From NCBI GenBank assembly GCA_020638795.1, contig JACKHW010000006.1, positions 434,001-498,000 on the forward strand: DNA of 64,000 nucleotides, in the 5' to 3' direction. The translations under genes were made by a program, and so were the position numbers. Below the pieces are notes generated by a model that saw only the letters and a program-made list of their open reading frames with translations, was not told the DNA's origin and searched no databases. Source of the stretch: Planctomycetota bacterium. Lineage in GTDB: Bacteria; Planctomycetota; UBA1135; GCA-002748355. This document shows, in pieces, positions 63,160-64,000 of the stretch; the stretch's first letter is position 1; each line of letters starts with the position of its first letter.

Positions 63160-64000
63160 CTACGGGGCGGAGCTCGGCGGTAGCTCGACCTTTCGCACGC
63201 GTGGTTCGTGACGGATGGCATGCCCGAAGAAATACGTCACGGTCGGGACGCCGAGCAAGAGACCCCAGACTCCGAACAACTTGTGCCCGATGAGGAGGAC
63301 GGCCAGCACGAGCACGGGATTGAGCTTCATGTGGGCGCCGAAGATCAGCGGATTGAGGACATAGGCCTCGACCGCATGGACGATCGACACCATGCCGATG
63401 ACCCACAGCACGAGTTTGAATCCCTCGTGATCGAGGGCCACCAAGCAGATCGGCGCCGTCGACAAGAACGTGCCAGCGACCGGGATGAAGCTGCAGATGA
63501 AGACGACCCCGGCGAGGAACGCCATGTTGGGAATCCCGAGGAACAACATCCCGATCGACGTCAAGGCGGTGTTGACGAGCGCGATGAAGAACTGCGCTTC
63601 GAGGAAGCGACCGAGGACTGCACCAAAACGGAACACTGTGCGACTCACTTCGCCGTAGAACCGCGCGAGTTTCGTGTCCTGCAGAGACATGACGCCACGT
63701 CCGATGCGTTTTCGGTCGGCGACGATCAAGAAAGCGAAGAGCAGCGCCAACAGGAAGGTCGTCGCGACGGATGCAACGTCGCGGAAGATGCCGATCAAGA
63801 GCGTCGCGAGTTCGTGGGATCGGTCCGACCCGTCGGCCTTCGCGGGAGAGCGGCCGAGGACTTCGTTGAACACGCCCTTGGCCGTCACGTCCTTCAGCAT
63901 GTTCTTCCAGAAGTCGCTCTGCGAACGCAAGTCGCCGATCGACTTGTCGACCGCTTCTTCGTACTTGCTGATGTTGCCCGCGAAGACGATGGCCTGATCC
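63160..64000 (-). CDS. AI-2E/PerM family transporter (partial at window edge)
   Basis: The frame is open to the right edge, so the N-terminus lies beyond it; 279 codons are visible. About six helices follow a linker region; motifs include ARFYGEVSRTVFRFG, ALTSIGMLFLGIP, FIPVAGTFLS and NPLIFGAHMKLNPVLVL, with a PTVTYFFGHA end typical of the family. Members export AI-2 or act as sodium-proton antiporters; the substrate is not predictable. A linker reading VTAKGVFNEVLGRSP is seen between the first helices. It faces the ars operon. Confidence 0.88.
   Translation of the reverse strand, partial: DQAIVFAGNISKYEEAVDKSIGDLRSQSDFWKNMLKDVTAKGVFNEVLGRSPAKADGSDRSHELATLLIGIFRDVASVATTFLLALLFAFLIVADRKRIGRGVMSLQDTKLARFYGEVSRTVFRFGAVLGRFLEAQFFIALVNTALTSIGMLFLGIPNMAFLAGVVFICSFIPVAGTFLSTAPICLVALDHEGFKLVLWVIGMVSIVHAVEAYVLNPLIFGAHMKLNPVLVLAVLLIGHKLFGVWGLLLGVPTVTYFFGHAIRHEPRVRKVELPPSSAP

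Overview
The window is 64 kb of GC-rich, tightly packed bacterial chromosome. The gene content points to a member of the Planctomycetota, probably one of the marine lineages rich in secreted beta-proteins. The clues are a sulfatase, an ECF sigma factor next to a Pkn-type Ser/Thr kinase with a repeat-rich C-terminus, tandem DUF3857/transglutaminase giants, an EF-hand secreted protein, and four secreted proteins that share a Cys-containing C-terminal module. This placement is inference. No rRNA, tRNA, CRISPR array, insertion sequence or phage gene was seen, and no stretch of 300 bases or more lacks a gene.

Layout. 1-2.7 kb: end of a CobN/HmuS-type chelatase with a C-terminal membrane anchor, followed by an ExbB/TolQ-like and a DUF2149 (ExbD-like) protein. 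2.9-6.3 kb: secreted beta-protein, sulfatase, HExxH membrane protein. 6.4-14.2 kb: kinase and ECF sigma factor, NTF2-like lipoprotein, Xaa-Pro aminopeptidase, a DUF692 (MNIO) enzyme and a downstream protein of unknown function. 14.2-23 kb: acetyl-CoA synthetase, secreted protein, acyl-CoA ligase, MetF, a sodium-coupled symporter and urocanase. 23-29 kb: HtpX-LemA pair, a two-domain thioredoxin protein interrupted by two in-frame TGA codons, two secreted proteins and a ROK glucokinase. 29-34.7 kb: multi-pass membrane protein, REC-Hpt signalling protein, repeat protein, rhodanese lipoprotein. 34.8-42.4 kb: two giant DUF3857 proteins. 42.6-47.5 kb: VOC protein, DUF3568 lipoprotein, SLC13 transporter, EF-hand protein, NYN protein. 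47.6-54.7 kb: LutA and a LutB-LutC fusion, ManA, RluB-type pseudouridine synthase, hydrolase-OsmC fusion, LysR regulator. 54.8-64 kb: LplT-PlsC-AMP ligase fusion, an M16 protease pair, an arsenic operon (arsR-acr3-phosphatase) and a partial AI-2E transporter.

The most striking find is at 24663-25778 on the minus strand. Three open segments in one frame join into a secreted protein with two thioredoxin folds. The only interruptions are two TGA codons, each exactly at the first Cys of a CxxC motif (W-TGA-GPC and W-TGA-GWC). Each TGA is followed by a hairpin placed as a bacterial SECIS would be. The best reading is a double-selenocysteine thioredoxin-like protein. Second in interest is the chelatase/ExbB-like/DUF2149 trio, a possible proton-motive-force-coupled tetrapyrrole metal-handling machine. 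Third is the MNIO enzyme with its fused C-terminal domain.
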